Notes: generated by a model not told the origin, from the letters alone. DNA of 28,739 nucleotides from CAZQSL01 sp964595945 (GCA_964595945.1 CAZQSL010000041.1:1-28739); one strand, 5' to 3'; positions 7,569 through 16,103 are shown, counted from the first letter of the stretch. A program made the numbers and translations.

Positions 7569-7973
7569 ATGATTGAGTGGGATCCAACGCTGGCAACCGG
7601 AGTGACAGAAATTGACAGGCAGCACAGGGAATTGTTTTCGAGAATAAATGGGTTGTTCGATGCCTGCAAGTCTGGCGAAGGCAGAGATGAGGCCGAAAAG
7701 ATGCTGCTGTTTCTGGAGAGTTATGTCATCGAACATTTCAGTTATGAAGAGGCTTCGATGATCAGCACGGGTTATCCTCACTATCTCACGCACAGGACTG
7801 CGCATGAGAAGTTCAGAAATGATATTGAAGATCTGAAAAAACTGTTTGCGGCAGAAGGGGCTACGAGTCTTTTTGTGGTCAGGATCAACAAAAAGGTGGT
7901 TGGGTGGCTTACTCAGCATATCAAGAGAGTTGACAGGGAATACGGCCTTTTTCTCGGTGAATCGCCCGGGTGA
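7569..7973 (+). CDS. Bacteriohemerythrin
   Basis: A 134-aa single-domain hemerythrin, starting at ATG 7569 after GGGAGGT (7554-7560). All di-iron ligands of the family are visible: His19 (DRQHRELF), His56 and Glu60 (EHFSYEE), His75 and His79 (HRTAHEKF), His117 and Asp122 (QHIKRVD). The protein opens with the usual IEWDPTLATGV segment. Bacteriohemerythrins bind O2 (some bind NO) reversibly at a non-haem di-iron centre and serve in oxygen storage, delivery or sensing. It is cytoplasmic, with no transmembrane part. It is the first gene before two CheA kinases on the same strand (72 bp gap), so a role in delivering or sensing O2 for aerotaxis-like behaviour is plausible but is an inference from position. 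Confidence 0.95.
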   Translation: MIEWDPTLATGVTEIDRQHRELFSRINGLFDACKSGEGRDEAEKMLLFLESYVIEHFSYEEASMISTGYPHYLTHRTAHEKFRNDIEDLKKLFAAEGATSLFVVRINKKVVGWLTQHIKRVDREYGLFLGESPG

Positions 7974-8045
7974 TTTGCCGTGAGATTAGTTGCGTTCGAT
8001 AGCCAGCGAATGACTGAATGAACAAGTCATGGCCGGGCTGGGAAT

Positions 8046-10193
8046 ATGTCCGGCATGCGGTGTGAGGTTATGGAAGAAAAAACTTTACGTATCAAACAGG
8101 AACATCTCGACAAGCTGTTGCGGCTGGCGGGCGATGTGGTGACATACCACATGGAAGTCGATCTCACTGAAAAGAATTTCAGAGAGCTGAAGAATCACGG
8201 TATCATTGTACCTGACGAGTTTACCAAGTCGATGAAAGACCTTGTCGTATCCGGCAAAAAAACGTCGGACGAACTGGTCAGGGCATTGATGGAAATCCGT
8301 ATGGTGCCTGTTTCGACACTGTTCAACCGGTTTATCGGCATGGTACGTGACATCAGCCGCAATCAGGGAAAAAAGGTGGATTTCGTCATAGAGGGCGATG
8401 ATACTCTTGTCGATAAGACCATTGCGGAAAAGATGGCCGACCCGCTCATTCACATGCTTAGAAACGCCGCTGATCACGGAGTCGAGCCATACGAGGAAAG
8501 GCTGCTCGCCGGAAAGCCCGAGCTGGGCAGGATAGTGCTGGGCGCCCGTGCTGATGAAGACGCGATTTTCTTTTATATCCAGGATGACGGGCGTGGCCTT
8601 AATTTCCCCGCTATTATCGAAAAAGCCGTCAATATGAAGGTCATCTCGCAGGACGAAGTCAACAGGATGACCAATGAGGAGATGGGGAAACTCATCTTTC
8701 ATCCCGGTCTCAGCACGGCCAAGACTGTTACCGATATTTCTGGCCGTGGCGTCGGTATGGATGTCGTCAAGAAGAACCTTGATGAACTGAAGGCTGAAAT
8801 CAGGGTGCTGAGCGAAAAGGGCAAAGGCACGAGTTTCGATATCAAAATTCCGAAATTCCGCCTTGTTGACATCATCGATGCGATCATTGTAATAGGCAAT
8901 GGCAGATATTTCGGTGTGCCGATCAAGGATATTCACCATATCATCAGTCATCCGGTGTCCCAGATACACTATTACAAAGGCCGCCCCTTTATCAGCACCA
9001 ACAATGAGATACTCACCCTTTACAAGGCCCATGAGCTTCTCGAAGATGTTCTTGAGTACGATCCGGTCTTCGAAACCGCCGAAGCAAGTATAGTGGTGCT
9101 CGAAGACAACGGTTATAGAGCGGGGCTTGTGCTCGACGAGATACTCGGGGTGCAGACTGTCGTCATCAAAAAAGCTGGCGGCATTTCCGAAAACCTCAGG
9201 GAATTGATGGGCGTTGCGGGGATCGGCAAGGGCAAGATGGCAAATGTCATCAACTCGGTGTTTCTGCTCGACAAGCTCCGTCAGCGCGAGAAGGGTGTAG
9301 TTGCCGGCGCGGATGTCCTTGACGAAAGCGAGGCGGATGCCGGAATCCCGGTGCCTGAAATCGAGCAGGAAGAACAGTCGGGACGCGGCGGTGTACTCAA
9401 GAAGATCGACGAGGTTATGACAAGAGCGGATATCGAGACGCTCGGTGAAATCCTTACTGATATTGGAGAACATCTCCAGAATATCAATCAGGACATCAAC
9501 CGCCTCGAATCAGACGCCGGCCCCGATCTCTATGGACGGCTTTTCAGAGGGGTGCATTCCTGCAAGGGGGCATTCGGAGCGCTCAAGCTCGACGCTCTCG
9601 TACAGGCCACCAACCATGGCGAAGACCTGCTCGGATATCTCAGGGACGGCCGGGTGGAGATCAACGAAACGATTGTCGATTTCCTGTTCCAGCTCACGAC
9701 TATTGTCGAAACTGCGGTGGACCGCCTTAAAAGCGGCTATTACCCAGAGATGGACACCGAGGTATTCTGCACCCAGATACAGGAATATAAGGAAGAGGCG
9801 ATCCCTCCCGAGGACCTCGGGCTGGGCGAGGAAAATGTCCATATCACGAAAGACACCCCCTATGATCACAACTTCCTCGAAGTGCTCAACATCCAGCGCG
9901 CGATTGCCCGTGGGGGAAATCTGTATGACATTTTCATCACTGTCAATCCTGATACTGTCATGAAGCCGGTCAGAGCGGTCATCATGCTTACTGACCTTTT
10001 CCATCAGGGTGAAATCATCGCTTCGCTGCCTTCGGTGAGGGCCATCGAAAGATCAGAGGATTATGAAGCATTGAGATTTATATACGCTACGGAGATGAGC
10101 GGCGATGAATTGGGGAATATATTACGAAGTGACGAACTCGTAGCATCGTGCGAAATAACTCTCTATGAGGATTCGCAGCGCGACCTGTTCTGA
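8046..10193 (+). CDS. CheA-type histidine kinase with permuted domain order (P3-P4-P5-P1-P2)
   Basis: A 715-aa chemotaxis kinase whose domains run in a rotated order. Residues about 11-115 are the P3 dimerisation helices (MEIRMVPVSTLFNRF). About 116-268 is the P4 ATPase with the N box HMLRNAADHG (His136, Asn140), G1 box DDGRGL (181-185), F box IFHPG (217-221) and G2 box SGRGVGMDV (232-240). About 270-415 is the CheW-like P5. After a charged linker, an Hpt (P1) domain at about 460-565 carries the phospho-acceptor His504 in GVHSCKGAFG. About 600-710 resembles the CheY-binding P2 domain. Canonical CheA has P1 first. All catalytic boxes and the His are intact, so it should be active. The start is uncertain: ATGs at 8046, 8055 and 8070 are all possible, and none has a good ribosome site. 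It sits between hemerythrin and a receiver gene. Confidence 0.9.
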   Translation: MSGMRCEVMEEKTLRIKQEHLDKLLRLAGDVVTYHMEVDLTEKNFRELKNHGIIVPDEFTKSMKDLVVSGKKTSDELVRALMEIRMVPVSTLFNRFIGMVRDISRNQGKKVDFVIEGDDTLVDKTIAEKMADPLIHMLRNAADHGVEPYEERLLAGKPELGRIVLGARADEDAIFFYIQDDGRGLNFPAIIEKAVNMKVISQDEVNRMTNEEMGKLIFHPGLSTAKTVTDISGRGVGMDVVKKNLDELKAEIRVLSEKGKGTSFDIKIPKFRLVDIIDAIIVIGNGRYFGVPIKDIHHIISHPVSQIHYYKGRPFISTNNEILTLYKAHELLEDVLEYDPVFETAEASIVVLEDNGYRAGLVLDEILGVQTVVIKKAGGISENLRELMGVAGIGKGKMANVINSVFLLDKLRQREKGVVAGADVLDESEADAGIPVPEIEQEEQSGRGGVLKKIDEVMTRADIETLGEILTDIGEHLQNINQDINRLESDAGPDLYGRLFRGVHSCKGAFGALKLDALVQATNHGEDLLGYLRDGRVEINETIVDFLFQLTTIVETAVDRLKSGYYPEMDTEVFCTQIQEYKEEAIPPEDLGLGEENVHITKDTPYDHNFLEVLNIQRAIARGGNLYDIFITVNPDTVMKPVRAVIMLTDLFHQGEIIASLPSVRAIERSEDYEALRFIYATEMSGDELGNILRSDELVASCEITLYEDSQRDLF

Positions 10194-10274
10194 CAGATAA
10201 TGCCGGAATTATATAAGATTTGAAAATATGGGGATTGGCACCATACCGCAATCCTGCCCGGGAGAGTGACTGTG

Positions 10275-10715
10275 ATGGACTGGGGAAATACAGATGAATT
10301 GTACAAGGCGGAGCGTGTCCTGATCGTTGACGACGAAAAGGATTTGCTGAACAGTCTGCAGACTCATTTCAGTCTCGAAGGCATCGAGTCGGATATCAGC
10401 AGCGATCCTCGCGAGGCCATCGATATGATGGCCGAAAATCTATACAATATCGTCCTCACCGACATACGCATGCCTGGAATGGATGGTATCGAGCTGTTGC
10501 ACGCAATCAAGGACATCAATCCTCTGTGCAACGTGATTATAATTACCGCATACTCAAACATGAATTATATCATCGACGGGTTTTCAGCCGGCGCCTGCGA
10601 CTATTTCTCCAAGCCTTTCAATGATATCGATGTCCTCGTCACCGCTGTGAAGAATTCTATCGAGCGAGTTTCCCGATGGAGAAAGGGGATGGGATTCCGA
10701 AAATATTCGGTATAA
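10275..10715 (+). CDS. Stand-alone receiver-domain response regulator
   Basis: A 146-aa receiver domain with a short N-terminal extension. Acidic pocket VDD (Asp19, Asp20), phospho-acceptor Asp63 in LTDIRMPGMDG, Thr91 in IITAYS and Lys113 in FSKPF are all present, so it should be phosphorylated. The LTDIRMPG and ITAYS wording is closer to NtrC/two-component receivers than to flagellar CheY. There is no output domain. ATG 10275 is favoured because GGGAG lies at 10260-10264; an in-frame GTG at 10266 is too close to that site. It is placed between two CheA genes (4 bp before the second), so it is probably a phosphorylation target or phosphate sink of one of them. Confidence 0.9.
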   Translation: MDWGNTDELYKAERVLIVDDEKDLLNSLQTHFSLEGIESDISSDPREAIDMMAENLYNIVLTDIRMPGMDGIELLHAIKDINPLCNVIIITAYSNMNYIIDGFSAGACDYFSKPFNDIDVLVTAVKNSIERVSRWRKGMGFRKYSV

Positions 10716-10719
10716 AACC

Positions 10720-13677
10720 ATGAACGAAGAACTCTTTGAAGAACTTAATCTGATGGTCGATCTCGTAGCGTCGCTGGTGATGGACCTCGATCCTGAAACG
10801 CCCGACTTGCTATACACCGTGGGCTCTCAACTCGAGAAAATCCAGTCATGCGAAAACGCGCCACCGCAGCTCCGCGGCGCGGCTCATATCGCGCTCGAAT
10901 TCAAAAAACGCATCCTCGAAGGGAAATGCACTTTCGACAAATGCACCGAATATATGGCATCACAGGTCGAAAGGATGCAGGAAATCCTCATGGCTGCCGA
11001 ACGTGGCGAACATATCCCGGACGCTGACGCTGTCGGCGGCGATATTACTGCCGGCATTTCAGTCCCCCCGTTTGCCAGCACTCCGGCAGAGCCCCCGCAA
11101 GCGGCTCCCCCGTCCGCGCCGCCGACAGTCGCGACGACTGATGCCGTCGATTCGATCATGGGCGATCTCGGCTTTGACCTGAATGATATTTTCGCAAGCA
11201 ATCCCGATCTGAAATCCACTGACCCTCCGCTATCACAGGTACCGGCGGAGATGACTCCAGAACCGCTCCCATCGGTGCCTCTCTCTCCTGCACCTTCGTC
11301 AAGCGAAGTATTCGAAGAAAGACAGGATTACTACAACCCGCTCGCGGACGAAGAGCTAATAAACACCTTCATACAAAGCCAGCGCGAATGGCTCGACGAA
11401 TTCGAGCCCATTATCCTCACTCTCGAACATGACCCCTCGGACGAGCCCGTCAACAGTATCAAGCGCTTCCTGCACAATGCCAAGGGTGAGGCCGGCGCGC
11501 TCGGACTCGACAGTTTGTCTAAGTTCCTTCACATGGTCGAGAGCGAACTCGAAAAGAACAAACGAAACGAGAGGACAGTCCTCGTCAACGCGCTTCTCGG
11601 CGCAAAGGATTTTCTCAACGACTATACCGCCGCCCTTTCCGTGTCGACAATACCACGCATGAACCGCCTGATGGGACAGCGGGTACTCGACGCTTTTTCG
11701 CAGAGCGCCAGCCAGTCGGCCCCTCCAGCCGGCATAGCATCCGAAGTGCCCCCCCCCCAAATGGAATCCACCCCCCAGATCGTTGTGAAACCGTCGGAAA
11801 AGCAGAAACGGGAAAAAGTCGTCATCAACATCAGGTCTGAAGACGCGGGTGAACTCATCGACTTCATCACTGAAACCATGGAGTATCTCTCAAATGCCGA
11901 ACTGTCGCTCCTCAGCCTCGAAACCGCTCCGGATGACAGGGGCTCCATCGATGAGCTATTCCGCGCTTTTCACAATATCAAAGGTATTGCGGGATTTCTT
12001 AAATTCAGGGACATTTCGTCAATCGCCCATAAAACGGAGTCACTTCTCGACTCGGCCCGAAATGGGCGAATTTCCATCACCGGCATATACAGCGATCTGT
12101 GCTTCGACTCGATCGACATGCTGAAACGGATTGTCGTAGCGATAAGCGACGCAGTAGCCAACAATGTGCCGTGCATCAGGCCTGACGGGGTGGAAGAGCT
12201 TGTCGAACGACTCGTCGAGCCCGCGAAAGCCGCAAGGGAAAAACCACCCGCGACTCAGCCCATCCCCAACGTGCAGGGCAAAAAGATCGGCGAAGTACTT
12301 ACGCATACCGGAGCTGTCACTCATCAGGATGTGGCTACCGCGCTTGTCGTGCAGCAGGAAACCGGCAGGCCGCTCGGGGAAATCCTCGTCACTGAAGGTG
12401 TCGTCGCACCCAGAGATGTCGCGCAGGCGCTGCGTTCGCAGAAACCGGAGGAAGAGGAACCCAAACCCGCCGCGCTGACTGGCGCTGCGGCATCGTCCGG
12501 CAAAAAAATCGATTCGCTTGTCCGCGTTTCGACTGGCAGGCTCGATGGCCTGATAGACACAGTCGGGGAACTCGTCATCGCTAACGCGATGGTCATGCAG
12601 GAACCCGAAGTCATGCATACGTCGAACGCGAAACTTGCCCGCAACATATCACATCTGTCAAAAATAACGCGCGAACTCCAGGAACTCGCCATGAGCATGC
12701 GAATGGTCAGTCTCAAGGCAACGTTTCAGAAGCTTTCGCGCATCTCACGTGACATATCCGTCAAGTCGGGACAGCATGTGGAGTTTTCTTTTTCAGGCGA
12801 GGAAACGGAACTCGACCGAAACATGGTCGAAGAGATCGGAAGCCCGCTGGTGCATCTGGTGAGAAATGCTGTCGATCACGGCATAGAGACTCCCGACGTC
12901 CGCCGCATGGCTGGCAAAAAAGAGACGGGGACTGTCCATATTTCCGCTTACCACGAAGCCGGCAATGTTGTCATTCGCATACAGGATGACGGCAAGGGGC
13001 TCGACAGGGATGCCATCATCGCGAAGGCGAGCCAGAACGGTATCATACAGCCCGGCTACGAACCGTCGGACGCTGAAATCTATGCGATGATTTTTGAACC
13101 CGGGTTTTCGACCGCCAAAATCATCACCGATATCTCCGGACGCGGTGTCGGCATGGATGTCGTAAAGCGCACGATCGAAGCTCTTAGAGGCCGCATCGAG
13201 ATACAGACGGAATTCGGAAAAGGCACGTCGTTTATCCTGCGCCTGCCACTCACTCTCGCCATTATCGACGGCATGCTCGTACAGGTCGGCCAGGAAATTT
13301 ACATCATCCCGACGATCACTATTCTCGAAACTCTCAGGCCATCGAAAGATCAGATCAAGACTGTTGTCGAAAAGGGGGAGATGCTGCAGATACGCGGCGA
13401 TCTCCTCCCTCTGTTCCGCATTCACAGGCTTTTCAATCAGCAGGCAGCCAAGACCGATCCGCTCGATGCAGCAGTCGTCATCATTACCGGCGACGGCAAA
13501 AAATGCGCAATTCTTGTCGATGAACTCATCGGGCAACAGCAGGTTGTCATCAAATCACTTGGCCAGGCCTTTGATCATCTCGAAGGAATTTCGGGCGGCG
13601 CAATCCTCGGTGACGGCAGAGTCGCGCTGATCCTCGATTCGACGGGCCTTGTGAAATTCGCTCATAAATATGCCTGA
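10720..13677 (+). CDS. cheA: CheA histidine kinase with two Hpt domains and an MshEN-like module
   Basis: A large 985-aa CheA. Residues 1-95 are helical and of unknown type. Two Pro/Ala-rich linkers flank Hpt 1 (about 208-305, His252 in FLHNAKGEAG). Hpt 2 spans about 373-480 (His418 in AFHNIKGIAG). Residues 521-574 hold two MshEN-type motifs, KKIGEVL...HTG and PLGEILV...TEG, exactly 29 residues apart (Gly524/Gly553, Gly531/Gly560), in the place normally taken by P2. Then P3 (about 595-690, AMSMRMVSLKATF), P4 (about 690-845: N box HLVRNAVDHG at 712-721, G1 DDGKGL, F box FEPGFSTA, G2 SGRGVGMDV) and CheW-like P5 (about 847-985). It autophosphorylates on ATP and feeds CheY and CheB. It starts 4 bp after the receiver gene with no clear ribosome site, so translation may be coupled. 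A P2 domain is not evident. Confidence 0.95.
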   Translation: MNEELFEELNLMVDLVASLVMDLDPETPDLLYTVGSQLEKIQSCENAPPQLRGAAHIALEFKKRILEGKCTFDKCTEYMASQVERMQEILMAAERGEHIPDADAVGGDITAGISVPPFASTPAEPPQAAPPSAPPTVATTDAVDSIMGDLGFDLNDIFASNPDLKSTDPPLSQVPAEMTPEPLPSVPLSPAPSSSEVFEERQDYYNPLADEELINTFIQSQREWLDEFEPIILTLEHDPSDEPVNSIKRFLHNAKGEAGALGLDSLSKFLHMVESELEKNKRNERTVLVNALLGAKDFLNDYTAALSVSTIPRMNRLMGQRVLDAFSQSASQSAPPAGIASEVPPPQMESTPQIVVKPSEKQKREKVVINIRSEDAGELIDFITETMEYLSNAELSLLSLETAPDDRGSIDELFRAFHNIKGIAGFLKFRDISSIAHKTESLLDSARNGRISITGIYSDLCFDSIDMLKRIVVAISDAVANNVPCIRPDGVEELVERLVEPAKAAREKPPATQPIPNVQGKKIGEVLTHTGAVTHQDVATALVVQQETGRPLGEILVTEGVVAPRDVAQALRSQKPEEEEPKPAALTGAAASSGKKIDSLVRVSTGRLDGLIDTVGELVIANAMVMQEPEVMHTSNAKLARNISHLSKITRELQELAMSMRMVSLKATFQKLSRISRDISVKSGQHVEFSFSGEETELDRNMVEEIGSPLVHLVRNAVDHGIETPDVRRMAGKKETGTVHISAYHEAGNVVIRIQDDGKGLDRDAIIAKASQNGIIQPGYEPSDAEIYAMIFEPGFSTAKIITDISGRGVGMDVVKRTIEALRGRIEIQTEFGKGTSFILRLPLTLAIIDGMLVQVGQEIYIIPTITILETLRPSKDQIKTVVEKGEMLQIRGDLLPLFRIHRLFNQQAAKTDPLDAAVVIITGDGKKCAILVDELIGQQQVVIKSLGQAFDHLEGISGGAILGDGRVALILDSTGLVKFAHKYA

Positions 13678-13681
13678 CAAG

Positions 13682-13699
13682 AAACCTTAAGAGAGGTTT
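13682..13699 (+). other. Small intercistronic hairpin between cheA and cheR
   Basis: AAACCT/AAGGTTT-type stem (13682-13687 with 13694-13699, 6 bp, 6-base loop). No T-tract follows, so it may be an mRNA processing or stability element rather than a terminator. Confidence 0.3.
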
Positions 13700-13728
13700 T
13701 CAAGTTATTTTGAACAGGTGCCATAGAT

Positions 13729-14610
13729 ATGGTTAATCGAAAAAGACCCAATGATCAGCAGCCAGGCGGCTCAGGGGCGTCAGGCAGCATACAGAACATG
13801 CTGCAGCCCAAGATACTGACCGACAGGGAATTTAACGAGGTCAGCGACAAAATATATCAGCTCTGCCGTATCAACTTGCATGACGGCAAAAAGGAGCTTG
13901 TGCAGGCGCGCCTCAACAAAAGACTTCGCGTGCTGGGGATTGACACCTATGCCGCCTATCGGAAATATGTCGAAAATGATCAGACCGGCCGCGAGATCAT
14001 CGAAATGATAGATGTACTCACGACCAATCTCACGTTTTTTTTCCGCGAACCCGACCATTTCGATTTCCTGAAAACCGAAGTGCTCGACAAGCTTACTCAT
14101 TCGTCGAAGCTGAGGATATGGAGCGCGGGATGTTCTACCGGCGAAGAGCCTTACACGCTCGCCATCATGCTGCGTGAGCACATACCTCACGTCGAACTGA
14201 TGGACGCGCTCATACTCGCCACGGATATATCGACCAAGGTGCTCGCCAAGGCCAAGGCCGGTAAATATGAGGGTACTACTTTTCGCAATACGTCCAAGAC
14301 TATCATACAGAAATATTTCCACCCGCTGCCGGACAAGGCCGGACTCTACCAGGTTGGGCCCGAGTTGTCGAGACTGATCAGATTCAGACATCTCAACCTG
14401 ATGGGCCCGTGGCCTTTTACGGGCAAATTCGATGTGATTTTCTGCCGCAACGTGATGATCTATTTCGACAAGCCCACTCAGCAGGAGCTTGTGGCGCGCT
14501 ACTACGAATCACTCAGGCCGGGCGGCTATTTTATGGTCGGCCACTCCGAGAGCCTGTCAGGCATCAAACATTCGTTCAAATATGTTAAACCTTCGATCTA
14601 TATCAAATAA
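13729..14610 (+). CDS. cheR: CheR chemoreceptor methyltransferase
   Basis: A 293-aa SAM-dependent glutamate methyltransferase that methylates receptor glutamates for adaptation. The N-terminal helical CheR domain (about 30-90) ends in DVLTTNLTFFFREPDHF, with Leu where most family members have Glu in TTNET. The SAM-binding site is WSAGCSTGEEPYTLA (about 125-140), followed by ATDIS and FDVIFCRNVMIYFDKPTQ in the catalytic half. The end, GGYFMVGHSESLSG, is family-typical. A 25-residue Gly/Ser/Gln-rich leader precedes the domain. ATG 13729 has AGGTG at 13716-13720. It lies 51 bp after cheA and 51 bp before cheD. Confidence 0.96.
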   Translation: MVNRKRPNDQQPGGSGASGSIQNMLQPKILTDREFNEVSDKIYQLCRINLHDGKKELVQARLNKRLRVLGIDTYAAYRKYVENDQTGREIIEMIDVLTTNLTFFFREPDHFDFLKTEVLDKLTHSSKLRIWSAGCSTGEEPYTLAIMLREHIPHVELMDALILATDISTKVLAKAKAGKYEGTTFRNTSKTIIQKYFHPLPDKAGLYQVGPELSRLIRFRHLNLMGPWPFTGKFDVIFCRNVMIYFDKPTQQELVARYYESLRPGGYFMVGHSESLSGIKHSFKYVKPSIYIK

Positions 14611-14619
14611 CAGGGGCAC

Positions 14620-14634
14620 GCCGGATTTTCCGGC
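14620..14634 (+). other. Intercistronic hairpin between cheR and cheD
   Basis: GCCGG (14620-14624), ATTTT loop, CCGGC (14630-14634). No T-tract follows. Probably a local mRNA structure near the cheD ribosome site AAGAGGAG (14643-14650). Confidence 0.35.
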
Positions 14635-14661
14635 AAAGGATAAAGAGGAGATACAATTTCA

Positions 14662-15138
14662 ATGAGACATGTAGTAGGCGTATCGGACATGAAGGTGTCC
14701 GGTGACCCGGAAGATACAATCATCACTCACGCCCTCGGGTCATGTATCGGTATCTCGATATATGATCCGCATCAAAAGGTGGGCGGCCTGCTCCATTTCC
14801 AACTGCCAAGTTCGGTGAAAGACCCTGAAAAGGCAGAGCGTAACCCGTTTATGTTCGCTGACACGGGCATCCCCATTTTCTTCCGGGAGGCTTACAAGCT
14901 CGGAGCGGTCAAACACCGCCTGGTGGTGAAAGTGGCAGGCGGAGGCAAGCCCAACAGGGGCAATGACATGTTTGAAATCGGTAAGAGAAATTACATTTAT
15001 ATGAGAAAGATGTTTTGGAAAAACAATATTATGATCGCATCCGAATATGTCGGCGGGACAGAACCGATAACGATGTGGATAGAACTCGAAACTGGAAAAA
15101 CACTGATGCGGATAAGGGGAGAAATCACCGAACTGTAA
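14662..15138 (+). CDS. cheD: CheD receptor glutamine deamidase
   Basis: A 158-aa CheD. The catalytic triad known from Thermotoga CheD is visible: Thr22, Cys28 (ALGSCIGISIYD) and His45 (GGLLHFQLPSS). Later family segments VKVAGGGKPN and a final short strand are also present. CheD deamidates receptor glutamines and, in systems that lack CheZ, partners with CheC-type phosphatases to tune their activity. Length is typical (about 155-165). It is followed by cheY, a CheX-type phosphatase and cheB, a usual grouping for CheD. The receptors it acts on are not in this window. Confidence 0.95.
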   Translation: MRHVVGVSDMKVSGDPEDTIITHALGSCIGISIYDPHQKVGGLLHFQLPSSVKDPEKAERNPFMFADTGIPIFFREAYKLGAVKHRLVVKVAGGGKPNRGNDMFEIGKRNYIYMRKMFWKNNIMIASEYVGGTEPITMWIELETGKTLMRIRGEITEL

Positions 15139-15153
15139 TCGATGACAGGCACT

Positions 15154-15172
15154 GCCGGGACTGTGCCCCGGC
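15154..15172 (+). other. GC-rich intercistronic hairpin before cheY
   Basis: GCCGGG (15154-15159) and CCCGGC (15167-15172) form a perfect 6-bp stem with a 7-base loop. No T-tract follows. It may modulate read-through or mRNA stability. Confidence 0.4.
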
Positions 15173-15217
15173 TGTGTGATAATGCCATTCAATCAGAAAT
15201 GAAACGGGGATAGTGCA

Positions 15218-15643
15218 ATGAGCTTCAGACTTCTGATAATTGACGACTCGATGATCATCAGGGCAATGCTGATAAAAACCCTGAAAGCGTCGGGGGTGCC
15301 AATTCTTGAAACGCTGCAGGCCGCCAATGGTCAAGAGGCACTCAATGTGCTCGCGTCCACAACGGTTGACCTCATTTTCGTGGACATCAATATGCCGGTA
15401 ATGGATGGGGTCGAATTTATCGAACAGGTCAAACAGAACCCAGTCCTCAATGAAATCCCCGTAGTTGTCGTGTCTACGGAGGGAAGCAATACAAAGATAG
15501 AAAAAATACTCAATCGCGGAGTCCGCGCTTTCATCAGAAAGCCGTTCACTCCGGAAATGATCAGAAACACTATCAAAGACCAACTCGGAGACTGGGGGGA
15601 AGGAGAGGGAGATGACTCTGGATTTGAACAGGATTCTTTTTAA
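15218..15643 (+). CDS. cheY: CheY-type receiver protein
   Basis: A 141-aa single receiver domain: acidic pair Asp9/Asp10 followed by Ser11 (IIDDSMIIR), phospho-acceptor Asp56 in FVDINMPVMDG, Thr87 in VVSTEGS and Lys108 in FIRKPFTPE. This wording is typical of CheY of the CheA/CheX systems. It has an acidic Gly/Glu/Asp-rich tail of about 18 residues. ATG 15218 has CGGGGA at 15205-15210. Its 3' end overlaps the start of the CheX gene by 32 bp (15612-15643), which implies coupled translation of regulator and phosphatase. It is the best candidate in the cluster for the motor- or output-directed CheY. Confidence 0.95.
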   Translation: MSFRLLIIDDSMIIRAMLIKTLKASGVPILETLQAANGQEALNVLASTTVDLIFVDINMPVMDGVEFIEQVKQNPVLNEIPVVVVSTEGSNTKIEKILNRGVRAFIRKPFTPEMIRNTIKDQLGDWGEGEGDDSGFEQDSF

Positions 15644-16085
15644 TACCGCCGTAAGCGTATTCGAAGAGGGCGCATTCGCACTCGAGGATATGCCGGACGA
15701 CGAACTCGTGATAGGACAGTCCGAAGCCATTGCCGTCGAGATGGCTTTCCGCGGCGAATTTGACGGAAAGCTGAGCATGATGCTGCCCGAGAGACTCGGC
15801 GGCATGCTTGCCGCCAACATGCTCGGGATAGACGAAGACAACCCGGACGCACAGCAGGCCAAGATAGATGCCTCAAAAGAAATATTGAACATGATAGGCG
15901 GGCATATCCTCCCGCTTATTGCCGGCACCGCGCCCGAATTCAAGTTCGAAGCGCCCGTCGCCGTAACCGCACCGGATTTCGATGCCCTGGCCGCATGCGG
16001 ATTCGGCGATTTCGCACAAGCCGAATTGTGTATTGAAGGCTCACTGGTAAAACTGTTTTTCGGCGTGAGCGTAAAACTACAATAA
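15612..16085 (+). CDS. cheX: CheX/CheC-type CheY-P phosphatase
   Basis: A 157-aa protein of the CheC/CheX/FliY fold. The phosphatase signature D/S-x3-E-x2-N is present as Asp86, Glu90 and Asn93 in DASKEILNMIGGHILP, once per protein as in CheX. Flanking beta strands (AVEMAFRGEFDGKLSMMLP and the final LVKLFFGVSV) match the family layout. It would speed dephosphorylation of CheY-P. ATG 15612 lies after an AGGAGAGGGAG run and inside the 3' end of cheY. It precedes cheB by 18 bp. It is one of three CheX-type proteins encoded in this window. Confidence 0.82.
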   Translation: MTLDLNRILFNTAVSVFEEGAFALEDMPDDELVIGQSEAIAVEMAFRGEFDGKLSMMLPERLGGMLAANMLGIDEDNPDAQQAKIDASKEILNMIGGHILPLIAGTAPEFKFEAPVAVTAPDFDALAACGFGDFAQAELCIEGSLVKLFFGVSVKLQ

Positions 16086-16103
16086 ATCACGAGGGACAGC
16101 CCT

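Noticed and set aside
8085..9473. 462-codon open frame on the minus strand opposite the permuted CheA
   Set aside because: Exact antisense of a conserved kinase; long shadow frames are common with this codon use, and the translation has no domain.
10236..10250. TTGGCAC resembling a second sigma-54 promoter before the receiver gene
   Set aside because: The GG to GC spacing is one base short (TTGGCACC...CGC) and the -12 box TTGC is missing; part of a GGATTG/CAATCC inverted repeat instead.
13700..13727. Sigma-28-like sequence ahead of cheR
   Set aside because: Weak second box, 12-bp spacing, and the implied start would lie after the cheR ATG.
14663..14669. Another TGAGACA at the cheD start
   Set aside because: It is simply the ATG AGA CAT (Met-Arg-His) start of cheD, isolated from any cluster or sigma-54 promoter.
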